Part shown: piece after piece, positions 27,630 to 37,555 of the stretch | Numbering within the stretch: position 1 is the first letter of the stretch | How the letters are laid out: each line of letters opens with the position of its first letter | Source: Planctomycetota bacterium | GTDB lineage: Bacteria; Planctomycetota; Phycisphaerae; SM23-33 | DNA: 37,575 nucleotides | Reading direction: 5' to 3' | NCBI GenBank assembly: GCA_026693065.1 | Contig: JAPLNA010000310.1 | Location: 1-37,575 of the forward strand | Notes under the pieces: model-generated | Told to the model about the DNA's origin: nothing | Database searches by the model: none | What the model saw: only the letters and a program-made list of their open reading frames with translations | Made by a program: the position numbers and the translations under genes

Positions 27630-30600
27630 ATGGCCCATGGCAAGGACTTCGTCAAGCTCAACATGGCAGACTACCCCGGGCAGGACCTGTACCGCGCCAG
27701 TCTGCTGGCCCAATCGCCGCTGGCGAAGGGGCCCATTCAACTGGACCGATGGAAAGCCGCCACCGGCCTGGACGGGCTGGGGGCCGGGGGCCTGATGGAC
27801 AACCGCCGCGCCCGCGTCCTCGTGGGCGCCACCGCCACCCACCTGTGCGTGGGCGTCATCAGCGAACTGCCCCCCGACGGGGCCCTGGTGACCGATCGCG
27901 TGGACCTGCTCGACGACGACTGCCTGGAGATCTGGCTGGCCCCGGGCGAGGGCCAGCCGCTGGGCATCGTGTTGAATTCGCGGGAGCGTCTGGAGTATCG
28001 GGCGATGGACGGGGCCCCCTGCCCCGGGGCCGCCGGGGCCTGCCAGGTAATCCACGCCCTGCACGAGGGCATGTGGCACTGTCAGATCGAGGTGCCCCTG
28101 GAGGTCTTCACCGCCGCCGGTCGGGCCGTCGACAGCCTCTGGCGGCTCGACGTGGTGCGGCGATTCCAGCGTCCGTCGGCCCGGGCGGGCCTGGCCGCCC
28201 CCAACGGGCAACTGCCCCGCTTCCAGTTCGTCGCCGCCCCGCAGCCCGTCGTGCAACTGAACTACCTCGAAGACCCCGGGCGCGCCGGGTCCCTCGGCGT
28301 CGCTCTGGATCTCTTCAACCCCACGGACAAGCCCCTGACCCTCGCCGCCGGCATCGGCCTGGTGCGGGACCGGATGGAAGACATCTTCAATCGCGAGGAC
28401 TGCACCGTGCCGCCCGGCCAGACGCATCGGGTGCTGGTATACTCCGAAGGCCTGGCGGCCCGGGAGTTCTCCGCGCATTCGTTCGTACGGGACGCGGCGG
28501 GGAAATACATATACTCCCGCGTGCAGACGTATCGCCCGCACCAGTTGGCCCGCTGGACGCAGGAAGAGGCCGCCAAGGCCCCGCTCGATCTGCAATTCGC
28601 GTACTGGCCCTACCACAACCGCATGCGTGTGCTCGCCGACGTTTCCGGCCTGCCCGCCGCCGCGCGGCTGGAACGCGTGGACGTGCAGGTCCGCTCGCGG
28701 GCCGACGGCAAGGTCATCCACAGCCTGTCCCTGCCGGCCTCGCGGTTCGAGGCCGGGCGATGCGAGGCCGCCTTCGACCTGCCCGCCCTCGAGGGCGACT
28801 ACCAGGTCGTCGCCACGGCCACGGGGCCCGGCACGCCCGCCGAACCGGTCGTGAAAGACTTCGTCCGCCGGGTGTACCCGTGGGAAAAGCTCGGCCTGGG
28901 CGCCAGCCGCAAGGTCTATCCGCCCTTCGAGCCGATCGTCAGCCGCGGGGCCACCCAGAAACTGGCCCTGAAGGAGTACGACCTGAACGACCAGGGCCTG
29001 CTCTCGCAGGTCCGGGCCGGGCACGTCGACTACGACGAAGTGTGCGACCTGCTGGCCGGGCCGATGCGGTACGTCGCCGTCATCGACGGCAAGACGGTGC
29101 AGGCTTCGGCGAGCCCGCTGGAGTACCTCGAGCGGGCGGACGACCGCGTGTTGGCCCGCGGGCAGGTGACGCTGGGGCCCCTGGCCCTCAAGCCCGCCTG
29201 CACGCTGGAATACGACGGCGTGCTCCGCGTCGACCTGGGCCTGGGCGCCAGCGGCGGCCGCACCGTCGAGCAACTGGTGCTGGAGATCCCCCTCAACGCC
29301 GCCCACGCCGGGCTGATCAACGCGATGAGCACCCGCTTCCGCGACGCGATCAAGGCCCACCCCCTCCCGGCCGGGGAGGGTGTCGTCTGGTCGGCGGCGG
29401 ACCTGCCCCCGGTGGGCTGGCCCGAGAACTTCTGCACCTATGTCTTCCTGGGCGACCCCAACCGCGGGCTGTGCTGGTTTGCCGAGAACGACGCCGGCTG
29501 GTCGTGGGACGGGGCCAAACCCAATCTCGACGTCACCCGAAAGGGCGGCATCGTGACCCTCCGCGTGTACCTGATCAACAAGCCGCTGGTGGTCGAGGCC
29601 CCGCGGACAATCACGTTCGGGCTGCAGGCGGCCCCGGTGAAACCCCGGCTGCCCGGCTGGCGGCACCGCTGGTACACGGAGAACTGGAACGTCGTCGGGT
29701 GCGACCAGCACTGGCTGGGCTGGGGCTGCTGCGGCAGCGTGCATCCGCCGCACGGAGACCTGCGGCTGTGGGAGTTCTTCCGCCGGGGCAACGAGGAGAA
29801 GCTCTCCGACGAGGCGGTCGAGCAGGCCATCGCGATCGGGCGGGTGCACTTCGAGCCCTTCGGCGAGGGCGCGGTGCGGGGCTTCGAGGAGGCCGCCCGG
29901 CTCAACCTGCGGGACCGCTACGGCAAGAAGATGATCTTCTACTACAACCGCTGCTCGACGGCGGCCGACGAGGAACTCCAGACCTTCATGGACGAATGGG
30001 GCATGGAGGACTACAACGGCCACTGGCGGGGCGTCAACCAGCGATACGAGATCGGGGTCATTCCCGGCGAGTCGTTCATCGACTACTCGCTGTATTGGTA
30101 CGGCAAGAGCTTCGACGTGGCGGGCAACCGGGGGGTGTACGTGGACAACGTGTTCTTCAGTTCGGTCCGCAACCGGATGGCCAGCGCCGCCTACCGCAAG
30201 GCCGACGGGTCTATCATGCCCTCCACCGGCGTGTGGGGGCTGCGCGACCTGGCCAAGCGGACCTTCGTCTACATGGGCGAGCGGGGCATGGAGCCGATGC
30301 ACATGGTGCACATGACGTCGGTGGAGGCCCTGCCGCTCAATTCGTTCTACACCATCCAGTACGACTGGGAGTGGCGCCGCGGCGAGGGCGACGTGCACGA
30401 CCGCTTCGACCGCGACTACCTCAAGCTCGTCACCAACGGCGAGCACGTGGGGGTCTGGCCCGTCGTGCTGCACGAACTGGGCCCGCTGTCGGCGGAGTAC
30501 TGGACGCTCAAGACCTTCGAGGGCGTCGGCATCGTGCACGAGCTGATTGTGGACCCGTACTTCTGGCACGGGCGCCCGCTCAACGAAACCGACGTCGCCG

Positions 30601-30953
30601 ACCGGAAACTGTACGACACGTTCCGCAAGCCCGTGCACGACCTGGTGGCCCGGCCGGGCGTGCAGGCGTACCGCTACTGGGACTCGCGCCCGCAGCCCGT
30701 GCGGGCGAGCGACGCCGACCTGCCCGGCATCGTCTACTCGCTCAAGGGCCGCGAGGCGATCTTCGCGATCACCAGCTACGCCCCCGACGACCGCCAGGCC
30801 GATATCGCCATCGACCCGGCGGGCCTGGGCTTCCCGGGCCCCTATCGCGTGACGGACGTCGAGACGGGCCAACCCGTGCCCGTGACGGGCAACCGCATGA
30901 AGGTGGCCCTGGCCCGGCACGACCTGAAGATGTTCCGCCTCCTGCCGGTGTAG
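27630..30953 (+). CDS. Large putative glycoside hydrolase (GH123/DUF6067-like candidate) with N-terminal CBM9/DOMON-like domain; no signal peptide
   Basis: N-terminal DRVDLLDDDCLEIWLAPGEGQP...WHCQIEVPLEVF resembles CBM9-like sugar-binding domains; central WYTENWNVVGCDQHWLGWG...FYYNRCSTAADEELQTFMDEWGMEDYNGHW looks like a TIM-barrel hydrolase. Family assignment tentative. Confidence 0.55.
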   Translation: MAHGKDFVKLNMADYPGQDLYRASLLAQSPLAKGPIQLDRWKAATGLDGLGAGGLMDNRRARVLVGATATHLCVGVISELPPDGALVTDRVDLLDDDCLEIWLAPGEGQPLGIVLNSRERLEYRAMDGAPCPGAAGACQVIHALHEGMWHCQIEVPLEVFTAAGRAVDSLWRLDVVRRFQRPSARAGLAAPNGQLPRFQFVAAPQPVVQLNYLEDPGRAGSLGVALDLFNPTDKPLTLAAGIGLVRDRMEDIFNREDCTVPPGQTHRVLVYSEGLAAREFSAHSFVRDAAGKYIYSRVQTYRPHQLARWTQEEAAKAPLDLQFAYWPYHNRMRVLADVSGLPAAARLERVDVQVRSRADGKVIHSLSLPASRFEAGRCEAAFDLPALEGDYQVVATATGPGTPAEPVVKDFVRRVYPWEKLGLGASRKVYPPFEPIVSRGATQKLALKEYDLNDQGLLSQVRAGHVDYDEVCDLLAGPMRYVAVIDGKTVQASASPLEYLERADDRVLARGQVTLGPLALKPACTLEYDGVLRVDLGLGASGGRTVEQLVLEIPLNAAHAGLINAMSTRFRDAIKAHPLPAGEGVVWSAADLPPVGWPENFCTYVFLGDPNRGLCWFAENDAGWSWDGAKPNLDVTRKGGIVTLRVYLINKPLVVEAPRTITFGLQAAPVKPRLPGWRHRWYTENWNVVGCDQHWLGWGCCGSVHPPHGDLRLWEFFRRGNEEKLSDEAVEQAIAIGRVHFEPFGEGAVRGFEEAARLNLRDRYGKKMIFYYNRCSTAADEELQTFMDEWGMEDYNGHWRGVNQRYEIGVIPGESFIDYSLYWYGKSFDVAGNRGVYVDNVFFSSVRNRMASAAYRKADGSIMPSTGVWGLRDLAKRTFVYMGERGMEPMHMVHMTSVEALPLNSFYTIQYDWEWRRGEGDVHDRFDRDYLKLVTNGEHVGVWPVVLHELGPLSAEYWTLKTFEGVGIVHELIVDPYFWHGRPLNETDVADRKLYDTFRKPVHDLVARPGVQAYRYWDSRPQPVRASDADLPGIVYSLKGREAIFAITSYAPDDRQADIAIDPAGLGFPGPYRVTDVETGQPVPVTGNRMKVALARHDLKMFRLLPV

Positions 30954-31053
30954 CGAATTCCGTAGGCACACGCCCCGCTGATGAGGTAGGCTGATGGCGT
31001 GTCGCGCCGGCGGTGGCCTGCGCGCATACAAAACAACTCTGCGAGGCACCGAC

Positions 31054-32652
31054 ATGAAACACCTGGCGATCGTATCGGTCCTGTCCCTGACGCTGATCGG
31101 CGGCACGTGCGCGATGGACCCCCCGGCCCGGGAGCCCGTCGTCATGCCACCCGGGTTCGCCACCGGGCCCGGCGCCGTCCTGGTCGAGAGACCCGCCTTC
31201 AAGGTCCCCGGCGAGGACATGGGCCTGTGCGACCCGGCGAAGATGCGCGAGAAGGCCCTGGCCGCCGAGGCCAAGGAAGACTGGGACACCGCCCTGACCT
31301 ACTGGGAACGCGTGATCGACCGCTGCGTCGCCACCCGCGCCCAGCGGGCCGAGGCCTTTGAGTGCATCACGAGCTTCCGGCCGAAGGTCAAGCCCCTCAA
31401 CACCGACCCGGCCCGGGCTAAGGGCTGGCCGACCATCGTGGCCATCTTCAAGAACGTGGACTACACCTACGAGTTCAAGGGCCAGAAGCACCGGTTCCTC
31501 TCCCAGATGAACAAGGACGATATCGCCGACATTCACATGAAGGTGGAGGCGTTCGGGCGGTACGTGTTCACGTTCTCCGACGGCATCCTGCGGATCGATC
31601 CGACGTTCGTGGAGATCGACGAGGCCGTCCCGCTGGCCGGGAACGAGGGGTTCTTCATGACGTCGGAGATCGCCCTGCCGCACATCGTCAAACACATGCC
31701 CAAGGGCAGGCGGTTTGAGCACACGCTGGTGTACGCGAAGATGCAGGGCAAGGACGGGGACGGCAAGCCGTGCATCCTCGGGGCGCCCTACATCGCCGAC
31801 ACCGGCGGCGGTGGGCCCGACGGGGCGTCCTTCATGGACTACCCCTACTACCACAAGGACTACTGCGGCCAGCCCGGCGAGGTCGAGCTCCACGAGTTCC
31901 TCCACCCCATCGACCGCCAGGTGAACGACGTGATGGGGTATACCGACGACGTGACGCGGAACCCCGACTACGGCCCGGGCGACTCGTTCTTCCGGGGCGT
32001 CAAGGGCGAGGTGGGCATGGTCTCCTGCTACGAGCACGTCTTCCGCGTGCGGTACACGAGGCTGATGTGGAGCGAACTGACCCAACTGGAGCCCAAGGAC
32101 TTCTTCTGGGGCGGGCCCAACCTGAGCGACTGGCTCGCGCTGGGACCTTTTATCGCCCCGGCCGGCAAAGACGCACTCGACGAGGCCTTCATCCCCGAGG
32201 ACAAGGTCGCCCCGCACGAGGGCGCCGACCAGGCCGGGCGGAAGTGGACCCACGTCCGCAGCCTCCGCGGCGTGCTCGACCTGGACGCGGTCTTCCCCAA
32301 CCAGCCCGTCGGCGCGGTGGCGTACCTGACGGCCGGGCACCGCATCTGCGGACAATACACCCTGGCCCTGGGCGCCAACGGCGGCGTGAAGGCGTTCCTG
32401 AACAACAAGCCGGTCGAGACGTTCAAGGGCTCTCGCGACTTCGCGTTCAACTCGCTCCGGACGAAGATCTCCTTCCTACCCGATTACGTGGAGAACCTCC
32501 ACGTCTTCAAGGTGCAGAAGTCCGACAAGGGGTGGAAGTTCCAGGCCCGCGTCGGCGGCGGGGAGACGCTCTCGATGCCCTGGGGGGCGCAGCACCCGCT
32601 CATCGGAGCGGTCGAGCCCAAGGTCGAGCCGAAGGGCGAACCGCAGAAATAG
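31054..32652 (+). CDS. Secreted zinc-metallopeptidase-like protein (HEFLH), unknown family
   Basis: Start at 31054 (MKHLAIVSVLSLTLIGGTCA); HExxH motif HEFLH at 31891-31905 (EVELHEFLHPIDRQVND). Confidence 0.55.
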   Translation: MKHLAIVSVLSLTLIGGTCAMDPPAREPVVMPPGFATGPGAVLVERPAFKVPGEDMGLCDPAKMREKALAAEAKEDWDTALTYWERVIDRCVATRAQRAEAFECITSFRPKVKPLNTDPARAKGWPTIVAIFKNVDYTYEFKGQKHRFLSQMNKDDIADIHMKVEAFGRYVFTFSDGILRIDPTFVEIDEAVPLAGNEGFFMTSEIALPHIVKHMPKGRRFEHTLVYAKMQGKDGDGKPCILGAPYIADTGGGGPDGASFMDYPYYHKDYCGQPGEVELHEFLHPIDRQVNDVMGYTDDVTRNPDYGPGDSFFRGVKGEVGMVSCYEHVFRVRYTRLMWSELTQLEPKDFFWGGPNLSDWLALGPFIAPAGKDALDEAFIPEDKVAPHEGADQAGRKWTHVRSLRGVLDLDAVFPNQPVGAVAYLTAGHRICGQYTLALGANGGVKAFLNNKPVETFKGSRDFAFNSLRTKISFLPDYVENLHVFKVQKSDKGWKFQARVGGGETLSMPWGAQHPLIGAVEPKVEPKGEPQK

Positions 32653-32744
32653 CTTCGCGGCGGGCTTTCCGCGCCCGATACAATACCACGAACCCGATGC
32701 GGGCCCGACGGCCGCCCGCGAACACTTAAAACGAGGTGACGGCT

Positions 32745-34139
32745 ATGACGATCCACGTGAGCGCCCTAGTGAGCACGGCGGTAGCGGCGATGGCGGCGTT
32801 GGCGTTCCCGGCCTACCCGGCGAGGGCGGCGGACGATATCGCCGTCACCAACTTCAAGAACGGCGAAGTCATCCGCTACACCGTCCCGCTGCTGATCGGC
32901 ACGCTCGCCGACGCGGCGGCCGAAAAAATCACCGTCGTCAACGAGTCGTCCAAACGCGACACCCGCGAGATGATCGGGCAGGCGTACAAGGGCCGCTTCA
33001 AGGCCCTGGCCGACCTGGTCCCGGGCGAGAATAGGCTCGTCCTGACCGCCGGCGATAAGACCGCCAAATTCTCCCTCGTCTACAAGCCCCAGACCAACCC
33101 CTACATCTTCCGGGCCGTCTACATCACCGACAAAACCGGCGACATCGGCTACGACGACCCCAAGGGCGACAAGCCCGACGCCGTGGGCAAGCTCGGGACG
33201 GCCATGCTGCTGATGCAGAGCTTCTCGGCCGAGGCGATGAACGACAAGGGGTACGGCCGCAAGACCTTCAACATCGATCTCGACAAGAACGGGCGGTGCA
33301 AGGTGTTCCTGGTCAAGGGTCCGCAGGAGCCCGGGGCGTGGGAGAAGAACGGCGTGGACCAGGGCGCGATGAACAAGGCCATTCACAACCAGGCCCGCCA
33401 GGACAAGGCCAGTTACCTCGTCATCCTGGGCCGGGGGTGCGGCTACACCGCCGTCGGCGGGGGCGGGACGGCCCTGTTCGGGGGCAAGTGCATTTACTCC
33501 TGGCCCAGCAGCGTGAAGGAAGCCCAGGCGGCGTTCATAGACACCACGCCGATCGACGGGGCGAAGTTCCACGTCGACTCCTCCGCCGGCAACGTCTACT
33601 GGGGCAACACCACCACCTGCCTGGGCGCCTGCCTCCACGAGATCGTTCACACCTTCGGCGTGCCCCACAGTTCCGACGGCTTCTGCGTGATGACCCGCGG
33701 GTTCGACTACTTCGGCCGCCGGTTCACGCTGACGCAGGCGCCGGCCTCGGCCGGAGGCACGCCCGGGGAGTTCAAGAAAGACGAAGAGGCCCGCTTCTGC
33801 GACGTGACGGCCGCCAACGTTTCCTGCGCCAAGCAGTTCGCCCTGGACGCCCGGGCCTGGCACAACGGGCACATCACGATCAAGTACGAACCCAAGGCCG
33901 ACGCCATCGTCGCCGAGGCCGACCTGGGCATCCGCTTCCTCGGGCTGGAAGTGCCCTACGCCAACCCCGGCGCGGACTACTGCCTCACGATCGACCCGGC
34001 CAAGCCCGCACCCAAGAGAATGGTCGTGCCCGCCAAGGAGTGGGCGCGATTCGAGGGCAAGCCCTTCCAGGTCCGCGTCATCGACTCCGACGACAACTGC
34101 GTCGTGGACCGCGACCCGCTCAAGGGCAAGCCGAAATAA
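32745..34139 (+). CDS. Secreted metzincin-like metallopeptidase
   Basis: RBS acgagg before ATG 32745; signal peptide; HEIVHTFGVPH (HExxHxxGxxH) at 33636-33668 followed by Met-turn-like CVMTRGFDYF. Confidence 0.65.
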   Translation: MTIHVSALVSTAVAAMAALAFPAYPARAADDIAVTNFKNGEVIRYTVPLLIGTLADAAAEKITVVNESSKRDTREMIGQAYKGRFKALADLVPGENRLVLTAGDKTAKFSLVYKPQTNPYIFRAVYITDKTGDIGYDDPKGDKPDAVGKLGTAMLLMQSFSAEAMNDKGYGRKTFNIDLDKNGRCKVFLVKGPQEPGAWEKNGVDQGAMNKAIHNQARQDKASYLVILGRGCGYTAVGGGGTALFGGKCIYSWPSSVKEAQAAFIDTTPIDGAKFHVDSSAGNVYWGNTTTCLGACLHEIVHTFGVPHSSDGFCVMTRGFDYFGRRFTLTQAPASAGGTPGEFKKDEEARFCDVTAANVSCAKQFALDARAWHNGHITIKYEPKADAIVAEADLGIRFLGLEVPYANPGADYCLTIDPAKPAPKRMVVPAKEWARFEGKPFQVRVIDSDDNCVVDRDPLKGKPK

Positions 34140-34154
34140 CCCGCCGGGCGGCGG

Positions 34155-35354
34155 CTACTTCTTCGAGGCGTGCCGGGCCAGGTCGTACGCCGTCTCACGC
34201 CAGACGATCTTGCCCTTGAGCCCCACTTTCACCATCGCCTTGACCAGCAGGGCCGCGACGATCAGGCACGCCGCCGGGTACGTCAGCCCGTACGGCCACC
34301 GCGACTTCAGGTGGTGGGAGAATCTCGCCGCCATGACGAGCTGGGCCAGGAGGCTCACGGAGCCGATGATCGCGGCGGCGTGCCACCAATTGCCCGGGGC
34401 GGCCCCGGCGGCGACCATGCCCCACCCCAGGCCCGCCGTCGCCGCCGGCGTCAGTCCGCGCCCGGTCAGCACCAGCAGCACCTTGCTCAGCCCCAGCACG
34501 CTGCGGAACGCCCCGATGAAGATCCGCTCCCACCCGCGGACGATCTGCGCCAGCGACGAATACATGCGGACGGTGAACAGGTCGGCCGTCGGAGCCACCT
34601 GCAGGTTCAGCCCCCGCCCCTTCACCAGCCGGGCGATGTCCATATCCTCGATCAGCGAGCCCCGCACCGCCTCGTGCGTGCCGATGGCCTGGTAGGCCTC
34701 GCGGCGGATCAGCATGAACATCCCGTTGGCGAAGGCGACTTTCTTCCGCGGGTTGCTCACGCTGCTCGGGCGGAACCAGATCATCAGCACCCCGCTCAGG
34801 ATCGGCAGCAGGTAGCGTTCCCAGAAGCTTTCGTACCGGTGTTCGGGCATGAGGCTGAGCATGTCGGCCCCGGTGTCGAGGGCGTATTGCATCGCCAGGC
34901 GCAGCGTGCGGGGGAACGCTTGGCGGCAATCGGCGTCGTGCATGAGGATCCACTCGCCCCCGGCCCGCTCGATGCCGCGTTGCATCGCGTGGTTCTTCCC
35001 GCACCAGCCCTCGGGCAGGTGCTCGACGTCCACGACCTTCAGCCGGGCGTCTTTTCGGGCCAGCTCGTGCACGATCCGCCCGGTGGCGTCGGTGGAGCGG
35101 TCATTGACGACGATGAGTTCCAGCCCGGGGTAGTCCTGCTCCAGCAGCGACGTGAGGCAGGCCTCGATGTTGGCCTCTTCGTTCCGCGCGGGCACGACCA
35201 GGCTCAGCGCGGGCCAGTCCGTCCGCGTCAGCGCATAGTCGGCCTTCAGGTGGAACATCGCCCGCCAGACGCGAAGGGCCAGCAGGTTGCGGACGACCCA
35301 TTCCAGGCCCACGCCGGCGGCCAGGAACGTCACGATGACGGCGAATGTCTGCAT
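34155..35354 (-). CDS. Family 2 glycosyltransferase, membrane-associated (HpnB-like)
   Basis: LSLVVPARNEEANIEACLTSLLEQDYPGLELIVVNDRSTDAT, DADCRQAFPRTL, LIEDMDIARLVKGRG; N- and C-terminal hydrophobic segments. Confidence 0.85.
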   Translation of the reverse strand: MQTFAVIVTFLAAGVGLEWVVRNLLALRVWRAMFHLKADYALTRTDWPALSLVVPARNEEANIEACLTSLLEQDYPGLELIVVNDRSTDATGRIVHELARKDARLKVVDVEHLPEGWCGKNHAMQRGIERAGGEWILMHDADCRQAFPRTLRLAMQYALDTGADMLSLMPEHRYESFWERYLLPILSGVLMIWFRPSSVSNPRKKVAFANGMFMLIRREAYQAIGTHEAVRGSLIEDMDIARLVKGRGLNLQVAPTADLFTVRMYSSLAQIVRGWERIFIGAFRSVLGLSKVLLVLTGRGLTPAATAGLGWGMVAAGAAPGNWWHAAAIIGSVSLLAQLVMAARFSHHLKSRWPYGLTYPAACLIVAALLVKAMVKVGLKGKIVWRETAYDLARHASKK

Positions 35355-35378
35355 GATGCCGCGGGTATCCTCAACGGG

Positions 35379-36701
35379 TTAACCGGAATTCCTGGGGAAA
35401 CTGATGCCGCCCGACGGGCAGACGGCCACGCGATGGCGTCCGCCGCCCAGCAGCGAGTCGGCGGCGGCGAGGGCCTGCTCCGTGGTGGCGTACAAGCCGA
35501 TGCCGGGGAACCGCACCCCGTCGGCGACGAGCTGGGGGGAGACCATCAGGATCGGGTTCCGCGCCAGCAGTTGGGTCGCCAGCAGGAGGAACCACTGCGA
35601 GTCGCCCGCCAGCCGCCGCACGAGCGGGCCCAGCAGCGAACAGATCGCCTCGGGCCCCAGCGCCCGCACCAGCCGCCGCGTCCACAACGGACTCAGCGGC
35701 CAGGGCATGGACTTCATTTCGTTCAGCCCCGTGGGGCAGCGGGCCAGGCAGATCACCACCCCCCCGGCCCGAGCGGCCCAGCAGGTGTTGGGGATGCACT
35801 TGAAACACTGCCACAGGTCGTGGTCTCGCGGGTGGGCGTTGGTGATAAGGATATCGGCCGGGGCGTCCTGGGAGAACCCGCACGCCTCGCCGCACGTCCG
35901 CGCCAGTTGCCGGTGAACGGCCAGCGGCTCGCCCGCCGTCGCCCACACGGGCAGATCCCGCCCGTCGAGGAGATACTGCACGCTGAAGGTCGCCCCGTGG
36001 CGGGCGTCGAGGAGTTGCCCCGCCCGGTCGATGACCGCCCGCATGGGGTTGGCCTCCAGGCCCACCAGCGCTCGCGGCTCGCCCCGGCGAAGGCCCGTGC
36101 GATGCAACGCGCGAATGCTCGCCAGTTCCCCGCACCCGGGGAAGTACATCTTGTACCCCCCGCCGAACCCCGCCTGAAGGTGCGGCGAGACGGAGGAGAC
36201 GAGAATCCGCAGGTCCGCGTCGGCGACCCCGGCGTCGATCATCGCGCGGACGGCGCCGGCCCGCCCGACCTCGACGTACTTCGAGGCGTCATGCCAGGGG
36301 TTCATTCGCCACGCGATGCCCGCCGCCGCCGGGCCCAGCTTCGCGCGGGCCTGGGCCTCGCCGATCGCCGGGTGCATCCCGCCGGCGATGACGATCTCCA
36401 TCCGCGAGTCGGCAATGCCCCCCTGGTGGACGTCCTTCAGGACGATCGCGAGGATGTCCGCCAGCGGGCTGTGCCGGGTGAGGTCTTCGACAACCAGACA
36501 AATGCGTCCCCCGTGGACGTCGCGCAGGCGTTGGGCGAGCGTGGGCCCGGCCAGGGGTTGTTGCAGGGCGGCGGCCAGGCGGCTCCGCCAGTCGGCCGGG
36601 GCCGGGGGCAGGCGAGGCTCGGCCGGCGGGAGCAACGTCCACTCGCCCGGGATCGAGATCGCCAGTTCGCCCTCGCCCCATGGGACGCGGAGGTCCGGCA
36701 T
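35379..36701 (-). CDS. LarA/DUF2088-family protein (nickel-dependent lactate racemase-like)
   Basis: Start at 36701 (MPDLRVPWGEGELAISIP); VEDLTRHSP; IVIAGGMHP; VSPHLQAGFGGGYKMYFPGCG resembles the conserved LarA His/Lys region. Confidence 0.75.
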   Translation of the reverse strand: MPDLRVPWGEGELAISIPGEWTLLPPAEPRLPPAPADWRSRLAAALQQPLAGPTLAQRLRDVHGGRICLVVEDLTRHSPLADILAIVLKDVHQGGIADSRMEIVIAGGMHPAIGEAQARAKLGPAAAGIAWRMNPWHDASKYVEVGRAGAVRAMIDAGVADADLRILVSSVSPHLQAGFGGGYKMYFPGCGELASIRALHRTGLRRGEPRALVGLEANPMRAVIDRAGQLLDARHGATFSVQYLLDGRDLPVWATAGEPLAVHRQLARTCGEACGFSQDAPADILITNAHPRDHDLWQCFKCIPNTCWAARAGGVVICLARCPTGLNEMKSMPWPLSPLWTRRLVRALGPEAICSLLGPLVRRLAGDSQWFLLLATQLLARNPILMVSPQLVADGVRFPGIGLYATTEQALAAADSLLGGGRHRVAVCPSGGISFPRNSG

Positions 36702-37555
36702 CAGGCCCCTCCCCCGGGGCCCTTGGTTCCCATGCGGGCCACGACGACGTGGTAGACGCCCAGCGGCTCGGGGTAGACCTCGAACCCCTCGAACCCCGCC
36801 GGGGTCAGCAGTTTCTCGATCTCTTCCGGACTTCGGTGGATCATGTGCAGCCCGAACACGCGGCGGAGGAACCGGTCGGTGCCGTGGCGCAGCGAGATGC
36901 TGTTGAACACGATCGCCGCCCCGGCGGGCATGACGGGCCGCAGGGCCTGGGCGATGGCGGCGATCTGCTCGTCGGTGATGTACTCGAAGATGCCGATCGT
37001 CTTGACGATGCTGACCTGGCGGTCGATCTGCGGGGCGACGTCGCGGACGTCGCCCTGGATGAACGTCATGCGGTCTCGCAGCCCCATCTCGGCGGCGTGG
37101 CGGCGGCCGAACTCGAAGGCGTCGCCGGACAGGTCCACCAGCGTCGCGTCGGCCTGGCGTTGGGCGAGGGTCAGGGCGTCGGCGGTAATCATGCCGGGCC
37201 CGGCCCCGAGGCACAGCAGGTGAACGGGCTCGTGGTCGATCTCGTCGATCAGGTTGGCGATCAGCCGCCCGGCGAGTTTCCGCCGGTTCCGCAGGGCCAT
37301 CGGGATCGTCCCCCCGGCCACCAGAAGACGGTCCCATCGCTTGGCGGGGGTGCCCTGGTAACTGATCACCATGCTCCGCCACCCGCCGGGGTTGGCCCAA
37401 TTGGCCTCGGCCAAGTCGCTGTGGCCCCGACCCAGCCATGTCTTCCACCACGACACCGGCAGCCGGTTGGCCATGGGGTTGACCACGAGCTTCTTGGCCA
37501 GCCGGGCCAGGAAGTTCGGCCGCTCGAACTCGATGCCTTCCATCGTCAGACTCAC
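36701..37555 (-). CDS. Class I SAM-dependent methyltransferase-like protein
   Basis: VHLLCLGAGPGMITADAL (motif I), ATLVDLSGDAFEFGRRHAAEMGL, RMTFIQGDVRDVAP, SIVKTIGIFEYITDEQI. Confidence 0.75.
   Translation of the reverse strand: MSLTMEGIEFERPNFLARLAKKLVVNPMANRLPVSWWKTWLGRGHSDLAEANWANPGGWRSMVISYQGTPAKRWDRLLVAGGTIPMALRNRRKLAGRLIANLIDEIDHEPVHLLCLGAGPGMITADALTLAQRQADATLVDLSGDAFEFGRRHAAEMGLRDRMTFIQGDVRDVAPQIDRQVSIVKTIGIFEYITDEQIAAIAQALRPVMPAGAAIVFNSISLRHGTDRFLRRVFGLHMIHRSPEEIEKLLTPAGFEGFEVYPEPLGVYHVVVARMGTKGPGGGA

Noticed and set aside
30969-31009. ACACGCC...GGCGTGT inverted repeat between the 27630 and 31054 genes
   Set aside because: 7-bp arms with a ~21-nt spacer in GC-rich DNA and no T-run; could be chance.
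27444-31289. 1,281-aa minus-strand ORF opposite the 27630 gene
   Set aside because: Same antisense GC artefact; repetitive VHHV/GGG/RRR composition and no recognisable fold.
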